Assembly: GCA_947650285.1 (NCBI GenBank)
Contig: CANTFL010000089.1
Location: forward strand, 1 to 64,000
DNA: 64,000 nucleotides
Source of the DNA: Hyaloperonospora brassicae
Lineage: Eukaryota; Oomycota; Peronosporomycetes; Peronosporales; Peronosporaceae
Direction: 5' to 3'
Made by a program: the position numbers and the translations under genes. Positions 46,169-58,137 of this stretch are shown here, one piece after another; positions within the stretch are counted from its first letter, which is position 1, and every line of letters begins with the position of its first letter. A model generated the notes under the pieces. That model did not search any database. It was not told the origin of the DNA and worked only from the letters and a program-made list of their open reading frames with translations.

Positions 46169-48958
46169 ACACTCGTATAGCTCTTGTTGAGTATGTCATT
46201 AATAAACTAATGGATCGTGCCTTGCCCTGACCAACATAATCGATGTTTTTTAACTGGTCCTAGTTGTAGACACGACATCGCACTATATCACTGATAGAAA
46301 AATAAAGCCTTTGATTGACACCGTCCGTTTACGTGCTGTGCCGTCATGATCTCACACAATTCTTGTATTCGCCAGTGTGTGCGCGGGCAAGCCAAGCCAA
46401 AGACTTCCGCCTTATTATCGTCCTTTTCCGGATACGCTTGCATGCAAACCCTTGCGCAATCTTGCACTCTCACATGTACAGCGACCGATCATACGGCTGC
46501 ATCTAGAGTCGGAGCTGGCCTCGCAATGGTGGCTCTAGCGTAGCTGAGCAAGGACGGGAATATGCCTATTATAAAGACTGGGTTATAAAGAGGTGTGACT
46601 CGGTCACAGCACACCCTTTCCTCTTTTTCGCACCAACAATGCTCCCTTCAAACGCTTCTAACACAAGGATAGCAGATCACTCCTTATTGTTCCATTGAAT
46701 GTTTACGGTGGACGGACGCATTGATTGAGGAAATATTGTTCGACTGGGGGCAGCTTCTCTCTTGCTAATAGTGTGCATCAAAAGGGGTAACTCGATGAAG
46801 GGGAACGGGGGGGGGGGGGTGAGAATGGGTCAGCGTAGGAGATTACAGGATAAAGTTGAAAATCAGGTAGAAAGAAACATCAATGAACTTGGTGTTTCCC
46901 TTATACCTCATGTTCTACTCGACATCCGGACGGAGGACAAAGAATAACGCTTACTCCGGCAATTAAGTGAGTAAGGCTTTTGATGAACTGGTTCTACCGT
47001 ATCCCTTCACCCATTTTTCATGCAATCGGTTGCCAAAGATTTAGTCGTCGTCCGCTTCGTCAGTCATTATAACAATAGAGCGACGCAGGGAGATCAGAAT
47101 ACACAAATTGCGTACTAGCCACTTTGGATGCATCTGGCAATCTCGAGAAGACACAATTGTATACAAAGTACACACATGGTAGTGAGCGAGTGATAGCGAT
47201 CAATATGACATTCGATTATGCCATGGGCTTAAGGACCCGGTTCTCTGCGCGCGAGATCGTGAACGAAGCCAACGTCGTAACATTTGTGTCGACTCCGGAC
47301 AAAGCAAGTGCCATTAACGTGTGGATCGTGACCTCGTGTCCAGTCTTACGACACCACGGTGTACTTTTGAGGTACCACAGCGAAAACGAATATTTACGCG
47401 ACGAGTTTAAATTGCTCTCAACCTTTATATAATGCGCTGGCAAATCATACAAATGCGCCAGCAATGCTGCACACTCCGTCACGGTGACGGTGCAAACTTC
47501 TACAAAGCTATGCGGGAGACTGACTGACGACGCACACATGCTGCAAGATATAAAGACGACATGAGTGCTAGAGGAAGACGACCAACCGCAGTCAGAAACG
47601 TCCGAATTTAGCTTAGTATAGTGCAACATAGCATTTTCAAATGTTTTATTACGGTCAGCGCCACTCGGGCTAACTAGGAAGAGATGTTTTGTGATCTCAG
47701 GAAGTCTGGAATGTTGCTGCGCTCTTGACTCGACTCTCATTACGTCGGTGCTGTCCGTTCTTTAATCAGCATTTGCTACCTAGAGTCCGTGTCGAGTTGC
47801 CAACTCAAAAATCCTGTCGCCGTTGTTATTGTTTACGTCATAGGCGTAATCAATTGCAGTGCGTGTCATAAGGCTGTGGAACGTGAACATTTTTTGCGAT
47901 CATCAGCGTAGAGACGACTACAAACGTGGGTTTGTGTCGCACTGCCAGAAACGGATACATCAATCAAAATCCAATTACACTAAATGGTCTGCTAAGGCGA
48001 AGTGAACCTGGAACTACAGGTAAATTATCAGCATGGCCAAAAGTTGTTGCAAGTCGGACCTGCAGCTGTATTCAATCTGCCAGGCCTATTTATACCTACA
48101 GCGGTATTCAATCTGCGAGGTGACTAGGACCAGCTATCGCTTCGATTTGGTGTCTCACAAATATTCAGAATCATGGAAGAGACCGTTGCACACATGTGGA
48201 TAAGCCCATGCGCGTTAACCTAGGTCAGTAACCTGCACGTGCGGCATGAAAAAGGTCGGCCTCATGAAAGGAGCAGCGCATAGGACAAAGGTCGTAAAAG
48301 AAAGTAGAAGAGACGTTTGACTCAGTTCGCAATACCAAACGAGCGGCACGAAGGAATCGCTAGCAGCTTTTGTACCCACAGTATGAGACAGCAAGCTGTG
48401 CAGATACAGTTGGCGAACGATTTGGCGACTTTCGTAGACACGAAAACCGACTAGTCGTCTTGTGCTCTCACGCTGTTAGGTTTTGTACGTGTGCTTCCCT
48501 GCTAAACGAGCAGGTAGTAGAGAGAATCTTAGAGTCGTTCTTTGTCAAGTATCTAGAGAGCGGCTTCGTCGTATATCGTCTTCTGCAGTTGAAGGCGCTG
48601 TTGTGTGCCAAGTAAGATAGCCGACCAAGGGACGCAGTAATACAATAGGAGAGATGAACTTAGGGCCGCGAAAGCCTTTTTTACAATGGCTGTATATCAC
48701 ATCTGATTCCTGGACATAGCTCGCTAGGATATGAGATGTCGCGCTATTTCTGATTGTGGTTCTGCTGTCAACGAATGTGGCCGCAACGGATTGACGCAAC
48801 TTCGGTTGCGGTGCTTGTCCTACTGCTAGACGCTTGAGCTTGTACATGCCAAATACGATCAAGCATCGTCAGCCCGGGTCCTCCTCACGAATCATTGGCA
48901 GCGTTTGGACTGCCTGCAATGCATAGAATAAAGCACAACGCACCTGAGCAAGTCACGG
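46169..48958. other. Gene-poor interval
   Basis: No recognisable domain. A poly-G run lies at about 46806-46818. Short similar motifs (TATTCAATCTGC) occur twice near 48070-48115. Overlapping frames at 47124-47432 (plus, 102 codons) and 47740-47216 (minus, 174 codons) share the same DNA. Neither resembles a family I know, and both may be chance. Confidence 0.4.
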
Positions 48959-49530
48959 ATGCGACGATGCAGGTTTTCAGCGTGCGAGAAGACGGCCAAG
49001 CACGGCGGACTTTTCATCTCACATGGGGGAGGTACAAAGTGCGCGGTGGACAGAGAGCGTCGTGAGCCGCGGGCTCTGCGTCTCTCACGGAGTGGCAAGC
49101 GGTGCCTAGAACGCGCCCGTGTGAAAAGTGCTCAGACTGGAGGTTTTTGTTGGTTCCACGGAGGTGGCAAGAAATGTGGGTTTCTTGGATGCAAGAAGCG
49201 AGTGCAGAGTGGGAGAGCCTGTATACTGCATGGTAGGGGATGTATTAAAAGCTTTTGCGCTCGATGTGTTGGCCTTTAGCTTACTAATTTTTCGTATGGG
49301 TGGAAATAAGCGCTGCCACATGGAAGGCTGCCACAAGGTGGTGCAGTACAAAGGATTGTGCATCGGTTTTGGTGGGTACCGGCAATGCATATTGATCAAC
49401 TGTAATAAGCGTGCACAGACCAGCCGCTATTGTCAAGCTCACGCTGGTGAAGCGGAGCCCCGTTGTGACGTGTGCTACAAGCCATCGCATTGCAGTGATG
49501 TCTATTACGAGCAAAAAGCTCAGGCTTTGC
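48959..49530 (+). pseudogene. WRKY19-like Cys/His repeat gene, broken
   Basis: Repeats of the form C-x4-C-x-K-x-A-x3-G-x-C-x2-HGGG occur. Examples are CRFSACEKTAKHGGLFISHG at about 48968, a copy with AQTGGFCWFHGGGKKCGFLG at about 49130, and CKKRVQSGRACILHGRG. After a frame change there follow RCHMEGCHKVVQYKGLCIGF and QCILINCNKRAQTSRYCQAH. This repeat is common in oomycete proteins annotated as WRKY transcription factor 19-like. Several signature residues are lost (Cys to Phe in the first repeat, His to Phe in the fourth), and at least one frameshift near 49260 makes it a pseudogene or a badly decayed copy. Confidence 0.6.
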
Positions 49531-50212
49531 CTGCAATCGCTAGAGTGGTGTCACGCACACAAAGCCGACCACCACTTGACCTTCATAGAACCTCAATTAC
49601 TGTGGAGCTGTTGCACGCCCACTCCTTCCTGTGTTTGTGGCACGCTCCATCATTCGGCAGTGCATATTCGCCCCAAAAGTCGACAGCCATCAACTTCGAT
49701 CGTGCTACGCCTAAGCGTCGATTACCACCACTTCGGTACATTGGAGAAAAGTCTACACGTAAGCTGGAGTATGAGAAGACAGTCCCGGATTTCATACGAC
49801 TCTGTACTGGCGAAGAACTGGGCTCGTACAATTGCATGAGACAAAGACTGTCAGTGCTGCCGAGTTTTACCGACGCTGCAACGGCGTGCAGCGTGTTTTT
49901 TGGGATCCGAGGTAGAGCTGTCGACGTAGAGCTGTCGACGTAGAGCTTAAGATAAAGAAGTTGCGTGAGAACGGATTGATCGTGCTGCACGGGCACGGAC
50001 GGACAATATAAGGACAAGGGAAACAGCCATTTATCGACACGGTGTTGTTACCATTGTATACTTCACTGCATTTAGCACAAACGAAGTGCTTTCTTAATAT
50101 CGATATGAATTATAAATGTCTGAGGTGGAGTCAGTTGAGTTTCTGGACGGCTTTGTAACAAGGTAAATATGTTCCGACCATGTCAGCGAAGGCTGAGTGA
50201 AACGTTCATCAT

Positions 50213-50569
50213 TTGGGATTAGAACTTCATGGAAGAATTAATCCCACACCTGAATTAACACTGCTTCGGACACCTTTTTGTTTATACTCTGAATCAAATC
50301 ATACGAACAACGCGGTATTTCTAGAGAAGATACAATTGCTGGAATTTTTGCAGCGTGATGCGATACGTTTCCAAGCAAAACACCTTGGCGACAACTGCGG
50401 GGTGTTTGCTATGGCGACTCTTCATCTCGGTGCGGTGTTTCGTGCCTACGTATTCCTTTCGCAACTCCGAGGAACACGTCCTCACATAATTCGGCGTATT
50501 CCCATAGCCACATACTGCATTGATAGTCCATGCACGAATTCATCTGATACACGTTTCAAAAGGTGTTAA
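50213..50569 (+). pseudogene. Unidentified ORF, possible C48 peptidase scrap
   Basis: The 118-codon frame contains FQAKHLGDNCGVFAMA, similar to the Gln...Asp-Cys-Gly-Val-Phe signature at the C-terminal end of Ulp1 (C48) cysteine peptidases. Transposon-borne copies of that domain are common in eukaryotes. No His or Asp of the catalytic triad could be placed upstream, so this is a weak suggestion. The interval 49531-50212 has open but unrecognised frames on both strands. Confidence 0.2.
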
Positions 50570-50580
50570 GAAGAAGGATG

Positions 50581-52282
50581 AAGGACTGATGAGGCCGAAC
50601 AAGCGTACGACACTATGAGGGATCAGCCGTATAGAAAATCAAGGTTCGAATAACGACTCAAAGTCATGAGCAAAACGAAGGACAAGTTTTGTCAAGTCCA
50701 CGGAATCCTACATAAGAAGGTTGTTATGTGTTGCACGCAACCGAACGAATGCAGCAGGAGGAGCAAAAGAATAGTTATGGAGAGGACAAGGTTCAAAACG
50801 CACGACAAGAGGGATACAACGAATCGGTGGGCGATAGCGGTATCCAGCGGCGTACCTGATGATCGAGCCAACCGGCAATGTTCAATCGAGTGTGTGAATA
50901 CAACCATGCGCTACTTCCGTTCGATAAGAGCCACAAACAATCTACATAGTATCGCCGCCACTCTCGACAGCATCCATTGATCCTCGATGTTTCCACCCCA
51001 TCCGGCGTGCCTAAACGTTTGCGGACTTAATGTTACTCAACCGACTGATCAGCACTCATCCTTTCCCACTGTATTTTCACACGAAGAACTGCGCGAATTT
51101 ACATGTATTAATCGTATTTGTTTGCCAATCAATCTGCTCCCTTAGGGACCATTGCGACACATTCTTCGTGTACACTCATGCACGGTCGGTGCAGATTGCA
51201 CATGACATGCAAACGATCGATTCAAAGTGAAAGTTTGTAGGATTAAAAAAGCAGAAACATACACCTGGAAACGAGAAAGGGCAGGTCAAGTATGCTTCGT
51301 GAACTCCAGGAGATGACACCAAAAGGGAATAACACTCTCAGGATTATCATTATGCATCTGAATTTACGTGAGGAGCTGCCTCCGAGCGAATTGTCGGCAT
51401 TGTCCTATATATCTTTTGTCTCGCATTTTGTTGATCCTCTTCTAGCCGCGTGAGTCTCTCAGAGCTCAGGAGATGCAATTACGTTTCGCTAACTTGCTGT
51501 ACAGCTAACATCGACTCTCCGTTCTCGTAACCAATCCGTTCTCCTCGTTGGTGAAAACCGAACTGTCCCAGTATTTGACCGCGGTTTGTACTCTATAGTT
51601 GCGCGCGTAGCATTGTGTAGTCGATATTCGTTACGACTGAGTATCAACGGTACCTTCAACACGCAAGAACTAGTGTGATCTCTTGCGATAACACTAATGA
51701 GCGTTTTGGGCTCTACCGTGTATGTCTGCGATTGCTATTTATCATTTTCCAGCGACTTATGCTGCATTTTGTCGGTCCGAATGTAATTTTACATAATTTA
51801 GGTGGCACTTTGACATTGCGCCGTCTAATCCTTCGTATATATAATGATAACGTGAAGGCGACAGCTATTCATTGTAACAATATCACACGATAAGATCTAA
51901 ATAAATGAAATAGAGCAACGAGATCTTACAATAAAACAAAAATCAGCACTAACGGGATACGCATAAAGCGTCAACGCACCGTTTCCTGCGTGTCCAATAG
52001 CTGTCGACGGATGTAGATGAATATGTCTACACATACTGAAAGAATAGAATATCAAAGGTATACGTGAATATGTATGAAAAAAAGCTATTCCGCGTATGTT
52101 CTTAGATGAGTGGTGCATGTATCCCACCATATGTGTTGTAACTTTTTTCATTTACCGTAAGCATGATCGTCTCGCTATCTATATGTATGTGACAATTTAT
52201 TTGTCTCTTCTCGCAGTGCCTTTTATAAATTTGGACAGAATTTGAACCATTTTTGTACCTTCAAAGAACTGAGTAACAGACG
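50581..52282. other. No recognised gene
   Basis: Only frames of 60-105 codons occur without known motifs. It is increasingly AT-rich toward the solo LTR. Confidence 0.4.
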
Positions 52283-52287
52283 CTACA

Positions 52288-52678
52288 TGTAACGGGGCAT
52301 CCCGTTACATGGAATTGTCGCTTTAAGGAAAGTGACAACAAAGAATATGAAGATGGTTATTCTTTGAACAATATCACCAAAGTGGTGATATTAAAGGGTC
52401 GACCAAAGAGTCTGCTCATTGGTTGATATCTTGATGATATCAACCCACCAATCGCCGCAAGACGCGCGCAATGAGTGGTGACGAGACGTCACCATACACT
52501 CAGTTATATTAGCACAATTAAGTTAAGTCAAACAGAGAGACAGTAGTTAAAAGACTTAATTATATCAATATAACAGTTTTACTTTTACCCTACCTACGCT
52601 TCCTCGCTTGCCTTGTGTACGTCTGTCGGGGCACCGATACCCTTGCGTTAAGTTCACGCAAGGGTGTGCCCCGTTACA
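52288..52678 (+). repeat. Solo LTR of the E/F family
   Basis: A 391-bp copy runs from TGTAACGGGG to CCCCGTTACA, flanked by the perfect duplication CTACA (52283-52287 and 52679-52683). No internal sequence follows, so it arose by LTR-LTR recombination. Confidence 0.93.
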
Positions 52679-52683
52679 CTACA

Positions 52684-54295
52684 CATAGCGTCTAGCAAGA
52701 AAGGGTGAGATGTTGTTATTGCACTAGTAACCTCAGCGAATTATGTCAGTTCACACGGTTGTTCCTAACTTTTGCTGCACGCGACAGTTTATACGTTGTG
52801 TGTAAATTCCATCATATGGGCACGGATCGACCGCCCATTGTCGATTGCGTCGGACTACTGGCAGTGTAGAAAGACCAACGAAGCGTTTCTTTAGCGTTGC
52901 TCGGCCTACGAGCATACAGTCTAGCGTCTTCTCAAGTACTATGCTCAAGGTTTTCGAACAAACGTAAGCAAAATGCAGATATAATAAATTTAACATCACG
53001 GGCGTCACGTAAAGTTGCAAACATATATAACTAGCATAAGTCAGCTTTCTTGTTGCGTGTTCTTGGTGGCCATTTCTAGCAGCTGCAATCGAAAAACATG
53101 CACGTATGTCCCGAAAGTTCTGTGCACGGCGCGTGGTCAGACTACGACGTGTACACCTTGGTACTTAACAAATATTCGCGTGCTAAGAGGCAAAATCCTG
53201 CTCCGGGATCTGACATGACAAAATGTGGAATCGCTGATTATTCAGCTGCTACAAAAGATGTTGTGGTGTGTGAGGTGCGAGACCTTCGCTGCTTAAACTC
53301 ATCAAGCGTTTGCTTCTTTTTTTCGACGCTCTACTCGCTTCGAATTAAACCACGAGTGTGCGTGCGCGTCTTTCATTGAATCTTTGGTAGTCGGGAAAAA
53401 GTTACGTGACGAAAGGGTAAAGGACGACGTGCATTTTGATGATGTAATCAATCCGCTTGATCGAACCGAATAGGACCTGTACGATACACCCGCGAGACTT
53501 ACCTCCCCGCATATTGGTAGGGACACAGAAACAAGAAGAAGGTGCCGAGAATGTATGGCTATCACCTTCGCGCACTTCCTGACTGCTTTGCTATTCGGAA
53601 TTGCAATTATAATGTCGAAAAAGCCCTTTTCAGTATTTCGTCGAGTCAGCTTTGTACACCAATATTTCTGTCTCCTAAAGAATATCATGGTGTTAATAGT
53701 GTCCAAATTGAATATAAGAGACGGCAGTGAAGGATTTGGTCAATGTAGATCGATGTGCGCCTAAAACGTTAAGACACTTTGGCCACTAGCTTTGTTCTGT
53801 TTATGACAACGCTCCTATTTGTACACGAACCGTCTTCAGTCATTTACAACGACATTAGTTAGTCGAAGCTTGTGTGGGTATTTTTGTTTTTTGTTCAGTT
53901 TTGCGAAGCGTTAGTTGTTGACCTGAAGCTGGACGTGAATCGAATCAAGACAAATACTAGTGCTCGTTTTCGTTCTGCCACTCATATTCGTTTTTGTCAG
54001 CGGTTATCTTCTGACCAACAATGAAAGTGCCGGATCTTGTGGCCATTCTCCGTCAATACAAACGGTGCGAAATCAACGACGATATAGCCATCACCTTGCC
54101 TAATTGGATCAGTATGAAATTAAGATGCCACAAAAGCGTGGACGGTGAGTCGATGTTATTCAGGTTATCGATGCTACATAAGCATAGGAACTCCAAGACG
54201 CACTACATATAAGTAAGCAACTACCATTCGGGCGTACAATAAGTAATCGGATCCGTAGCGTGTCACCTCCTAAGTGCCCTTTGCTTTTGCAGCAT
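52684..54295. other. No recognised gene
   Basis: Short frames only (for example 53098-53379 plus, 53706-53302 minus, 54021-54212 plus). None has a domain I recognise. Confidence 0.4.
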
Positions 54296-54856
54296 TCACT
54301 CTTTTTTTGCCGTGTGAACTTTGTAAAGTTCCCATTTTCTATATGCAGTAGCCCAGGCGATAGGGTCCTCGACCAGAGCTGTCCGACGAAGCTTCTCGAG
54401 GAGAAGATCGGGATCGACGTCCTTCTCGATAATGCTCTCAATCGGTTTGCCGGCAGAAAACATCTCTACGACAGTTTCAACTTCCGGATCGTAAGCATTC
54501 GCTGGCTGCGTGTCATGAAGTTGGGCCGAGCTTGTCGCTGTCCGAGGGAGCCAGCTCTCCAGCAAAGATGGAAACGACTCAGATTTAGCCCCAGTGCGTC
54601 CATTGATTGACTCGGAACGGAGTAGTGGTTTCGCCAATTCTGTTGCTCTCTCGGACCAGCTCGGATCCATCTTTTCTTCGTGGGCGTCTTTATCAGGAAG
54701 GACATTCCCCGGAGATCCTCCAAATTTAGATGGATTGGTTGAGTGTAGGTCCGGCCTTGTCATCTTAGTCGGCACGCCTGCAGCTGAGGCGAAAAGACTG
54801 CCACTGTCAGCAGACACGACGTGCGCGAGAGCGAGTAGAGAGAAGATCTTGACCAT
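54296..54856 (-). CDS. Putative secreted effector-like protein, 186 aa
   Basis: The ATG at 54856 starts a hydrophobic signal-peptide-like segment (residues 1-17, MVKIFSLLALAHVVSADS, likely cleavage after the Ala at about 16-17). It continues with a low-complexity Ser/Thr/Pro-rich region (20-120), then a helical acidic C-terminal domain (125-180). The C-terminus holds VETVVEMFSAGKPIESII and a stretch with Trp168, Tyr172, Trp175 and Tyr178. The spacing of Trp and Tyr is reminiscent of WY-type effector folds. No RxLR is present, and EER is only hinted at by SWSER at 66-70. It is single-exon and ends at TGA 54296. It lies in a gene-poor, repeat-rich stretch typical of oomycete effectors. The effector role is an inference from secretion and context, and expression is unproven. 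Confidence 0.55.
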   Translation of the reverse strand: MVKIFSLLALAHVVSADSGSLFASAAGVPTKMTRPDLHSTNPSKFGGSPGNVLPDKDAHEEKMDPSWSERATELAKPLLRSESINGRTGAKSESFPSLLESWLPRTATSSAQLHDTQPANAYDPEVETVVEMFSAGKPIESIIEKDVDPDLLLEKLRRTALVEDPIAWATAYRKWELYKVHTAKKE

Positions 54857-56782
54857 TTGGGCGTATGGTAGTTCCAGTCAGTGAGACAGCAGCTCAAGGT
54901 ACTTGGAGACGCTTGCGGCTTGAATTTAAAAATGAGAAATGTGTTGTGGCACGAAAGCTACAGGTGACCAACGAATTGGGCTACAGCTGCAATGAAGCTT
55001 TTGCACGCTGACTGCCTGATTGAAGCGCCTGACTGCTCACTAGTACTGATCTTCTCGTAACGCAACCAACCACACTGCATATAAACCTGGTTACACATGT
55101 CAGTGTCCCTTCATAACCGGTACGTGCCGATCAGACTCAGGGTGTAGCGGAGTGTTCATTGCCACCACAGTGGGACTTGTCTTACAGATAAGAGGTCAAG
55201 ACGCAATCGATCTGGAAAGCTCTGCGATCCGGTGATACTTACACTTTTGTACGAAGGCAGCAGCCGTGAGTGTAGTACAAGCAGTTGGAGGTAGTAATCT
55301 ACCAGCATATCGTCAGTATCGTCTTCTTACTCCCTGGCTTTCTGGCGTAAATATCTGACTCAGCTCACCAGATTCTGATTCCACGTCAGGAAACGTAGCT
55401 GTAGAGTCCTACCTGCGCAGAACTGATCTGAGCCTGCATGTACATAGCGTGTGCTTTCTAAGTCACTACGCGTCTAAAATCAGGGTTCGGAGTCTAGTGA
55501 TGTGCTAGTGCCGTAGGACACTTCGAAAGTAATCGGATACTTGGCATACGTATCTTGTTGAGGAAAGCTTATTGTCGTGCTGATCCTCGTGGTTCTGGAC
55601 CAACGAGCAGATGCAGGCACGCGCACGGCAGAAATAATAGCAGCTAATTCTCGGTCAACCTTTTGTCGATGTGGGTTTTCTCTTGCCACAGCATACTAGA
55701 AAAAAGGCATTCGAGATCCAGACCGTCGGTCGCGACGGGCATGCGTACATTTCGCATACAGACAACAATCAGGAATACGGGCTCAAACTGTTGTTGTGTG
55801 TACCGATTTGTAAAGCCGATTCTTGCGTCTTCTGCCACTCGCGGAGCTACCAAGCTCGCACCCGTCAGCATCTTTGCGGCATCTTTTTGAATGCTCTCTT
55901 GAACCGCTCGATACCCTCTATGAGGGTCAAACCCACTCATTTGCCAACTATCGATCCTCCAGCTACGCCATGATGAATGGTTCGGTATTGCATCGAGCTA
56001 GTAACTTCCATGGCGAAGTCACTACAGCCGCGTCAACGTACGTAACTTATCGGCTACGTTCAGCAGTGATCGGGCATCATCCACTTAACCATACAAAACC
56101 TTGTCATTGTTCTGTAGCGCTTATTCATGTTACCCTGCAACATCGAACACGCGTTCAATGACTATCCTCTGCAATTTACAACACGTCAGCTATCGATGCA
56201 CACACACAACGAAATATGAGGGTACAGCTGCGAAAGCTGCTTCTTCTGTCGTATTTTGCAGCACAGGATACCACGGAAGCGCCTCACTACTCAGTTTTGC
56301 TTGGTCAATATCGTCAGCGCCGTTTAAGACGCTTGTCCTCGTCAATCAAAGCCATTCCATGTATTCCACCATCGATGATACGGCAATGCATCCACAAAAA
56401 GCGCAATACATCTACATAATAATGCCATACGGCACGATACATGATGTACCAACTTAAGACCTGCAACACGCCGACGTATCCATCACTCTGCTATATCGTG
56501 TGTGTGTGCATAAATCGATAAGCACGTTGCTAAGAGCGATAATCTGCATCATGAGGAAGCCTGTTGAACTCAGACATCTACAACAGACAACTTACACCCG
56601 ACTCCACATACCAAGCGGATACGTGGTTACTTCTGCGCAGATGCCCTCGTGTTCCACTCGCTTGTCCGCGCTTTCTTCTTGATCATTCCATTTTCAAGCA
56701 CGTCGAAAGTGTTTTCCTCATCGTCATCGTTTAGGTCTGTGATCAAGTGCACGAGTAAGTAGCACATTCAGACCGACATCAC
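54857..56782. other. Intergenic, one doubtful ORF
   Basis: A minus frame 55940-55644 (98 codons, VQESIQKDAAKMLTGASLV) reads like a protein but has no recognisable family and no continuation in one frame. Plus frames 55671-55973 and 55823-56161 cover the same DNA. Nothing else was seen. Confidence 0.3.
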
Positions 56783-58084
56783 TCATAAATATCGAGAATA
56801 CGTACTAATGGCAGCAGCGGCGTTTCGCAAGTCCTTGAACACATCAGTTGCAGGCTCAACAGGCTCAAGTTTCTTCTCCTGTAATGAAATGGAGAACAGC
56901 TGCACAAACGGGTCTTTCTTGTACGACACTACAAGCATATCGTTCTCAAGATACAACAGCTCACAAGGTTCGTTCATCAGCAGCAGCTGTAGGTCCTCGA
57001 TAGGTATCACCACCTCTTGGAGAGTCTGCGACACAATCTCGAAGAATCGCGCGTGCTGACAATTCACGAGAACCGCCACAATGTTCGTCTTGGGGCTGAT
57101 TGCCAGCGACACTTTCAGCAGACTATTGGCTGCCTTGCGACCATCGTCATCCGCGTCGGCACCCTCATCGAGCGGTTCATGGGACACTTCCACACCTAAT
57201 AGCAGCGTCTCCGATGCTAACAGTGTGCCCGTCTTCATGTTCCAGAGCTTCAGCGTATTGTCCATTGACGCCGACACGACGAGCTCTGGCGTGACGATAC
57301 TACACGCCACCTTGGTGAGACTAGCCTTGTGGCCCAAGCAGTAGCTCTCAATAATAGCAGCATTGGGAAACCTCGACACGCGCATCTTTTCATCCCGATC
57401 GGCCGTCAGTAGCAGTGACGAGTCGTGATTCGTCGCCACGTCGGTGATCATCGACGTTGTGTGGCCCAACAGCGTCCGGAGGTCTCGGTCCAAGTCCGGG
57501 AAAGGCACACCCACAGCCTCACCCGTCTTTTGGCCCAAAACCACAATGTACTTGGTCTCTTGATTGTCCAGCTTTAGATGGCCGACAGTCATGCACGTAG
57601 CGCTGCGAGGCACCAAGCGTGACGCCTTGAGCACAAGCGTCTCGCTTGGCAAGTTTAGCTCGTAATGCAGCAGCCGCCGTTCATTCACTAGCAGTAGCAG
57701 AGCAAATCGATCCGATCCTAGCGGTCGGAAGAGCTCCATGGCCGTAATCCGACCCTCACTTCGTATGTTTAGCGACGGCGCCGTCTTCTTGTCCTTGTTT
57801 TCGTCATTGTCGTGTTCATTGGTCCGAGCGGCCTCTGACGCTTCGTCGGCACCACTTTCGCTCTGCAGTACCGTAAACTGCAGCGCTCTTCCCGAAGCAG
57901 TTGCAGTGCTGACTGGCAGTGCGAATACCGTCTTGTCGCGCACGGTCACGACGACGTCGTGCGCTGCTGCCGTAAACACTCGGGACTGCACCATCGCTTT
58001 GGCAGACGTCGAAACGGCTGGTCTCGCTGGACCACACATGGGTACAAAACCAGTGACGAGGGTTTGTGTTGATGTGCGCCACAC
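56783..58084 (-). CDS. TRM82: TRM82/WDR4-like tRNA (guanine-N7) methyltransferase non-catalytic subunit
   Basis: The 433-residue WD-repeat protein is the partner of the Trm8/METTL1 methyltransferase that makes m7G46 in tRNA. The strongest evidence is residues 207-285: a GHTTSMITDV block, LTADRDEKMRVSRFPNAAII with the family-specific ADRDEK-R-SR signature, IESYCLGHK, and a further WD unit VVSASMDNTLKLWNMKTG. Length fits the family (about 410-450). A low-complexity acidic insert lies at 78-104 and another at 302-320. The start at 58084 is the longest choice; Met31 is an alternative and would widen the spacer to the divergent aspartyl-tRNA synthetase from 53 to about 140 bases. The frame is intact and intronless. 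Confidence 0.85.
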   Translation of the reverse strand: MWRTSTQTLVTGFVPMCGPARPAVSTSAKAMVQSRVFTAAAHDVVVTVRDKTVFALPVSTATASGRALQFTVLQSESGADEASEAARTNEHDNDENKDKKTAPSLNIRSEGRITAMELFRPLGSDRFALLLLVNERRLLHYELNLPSETLVLKASRLVPRSATCMTVGHLKLDNQETKYIVVLGQKTGEAVGVPFPDLDRDLRTLLGHTTSMITDVATNHDSSLLLTADRDEKMRVSRFPNAAIIESYCLGHKASLTKVACSIVTPELVVSASMDNTLKLWNMKTGTLLASETLLLGVEVSHEPLDEGADADDDGRKAANSLLKVSLAISPKTNIVAVLVNCQHARFFEIVSQTLQEVVIPIEDLQLLLMNEPCELLYLENDMLVVSYKKDPFVQLFSISLQEKKLEPVEPATDVFKDLRNAAAAISTYSRYL

Positions 58085-58137
58085 GAATCCCTCAGCTGCT
58101 AAACAACGTCACGCAAAGGCGGACACGAGTCATTCTC
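58085..58137. promoter_or_regulatory. Short divergent intergenic region
   Basis: Only 53 bases separate the two inferred ATGs, so the two genes probably share a bidirectional promoter that extends into one of the transcribed regions. No TATA-like element is evident. The spacer would be larger if TRM82 starts at Met31. Confidence 0.4.

Noticed and set aside
47216..47740. 174-codon minus ORF
   Set aside because: No recognisable family, overlaps an equally open plus frame, and has no upstream or downstream support.
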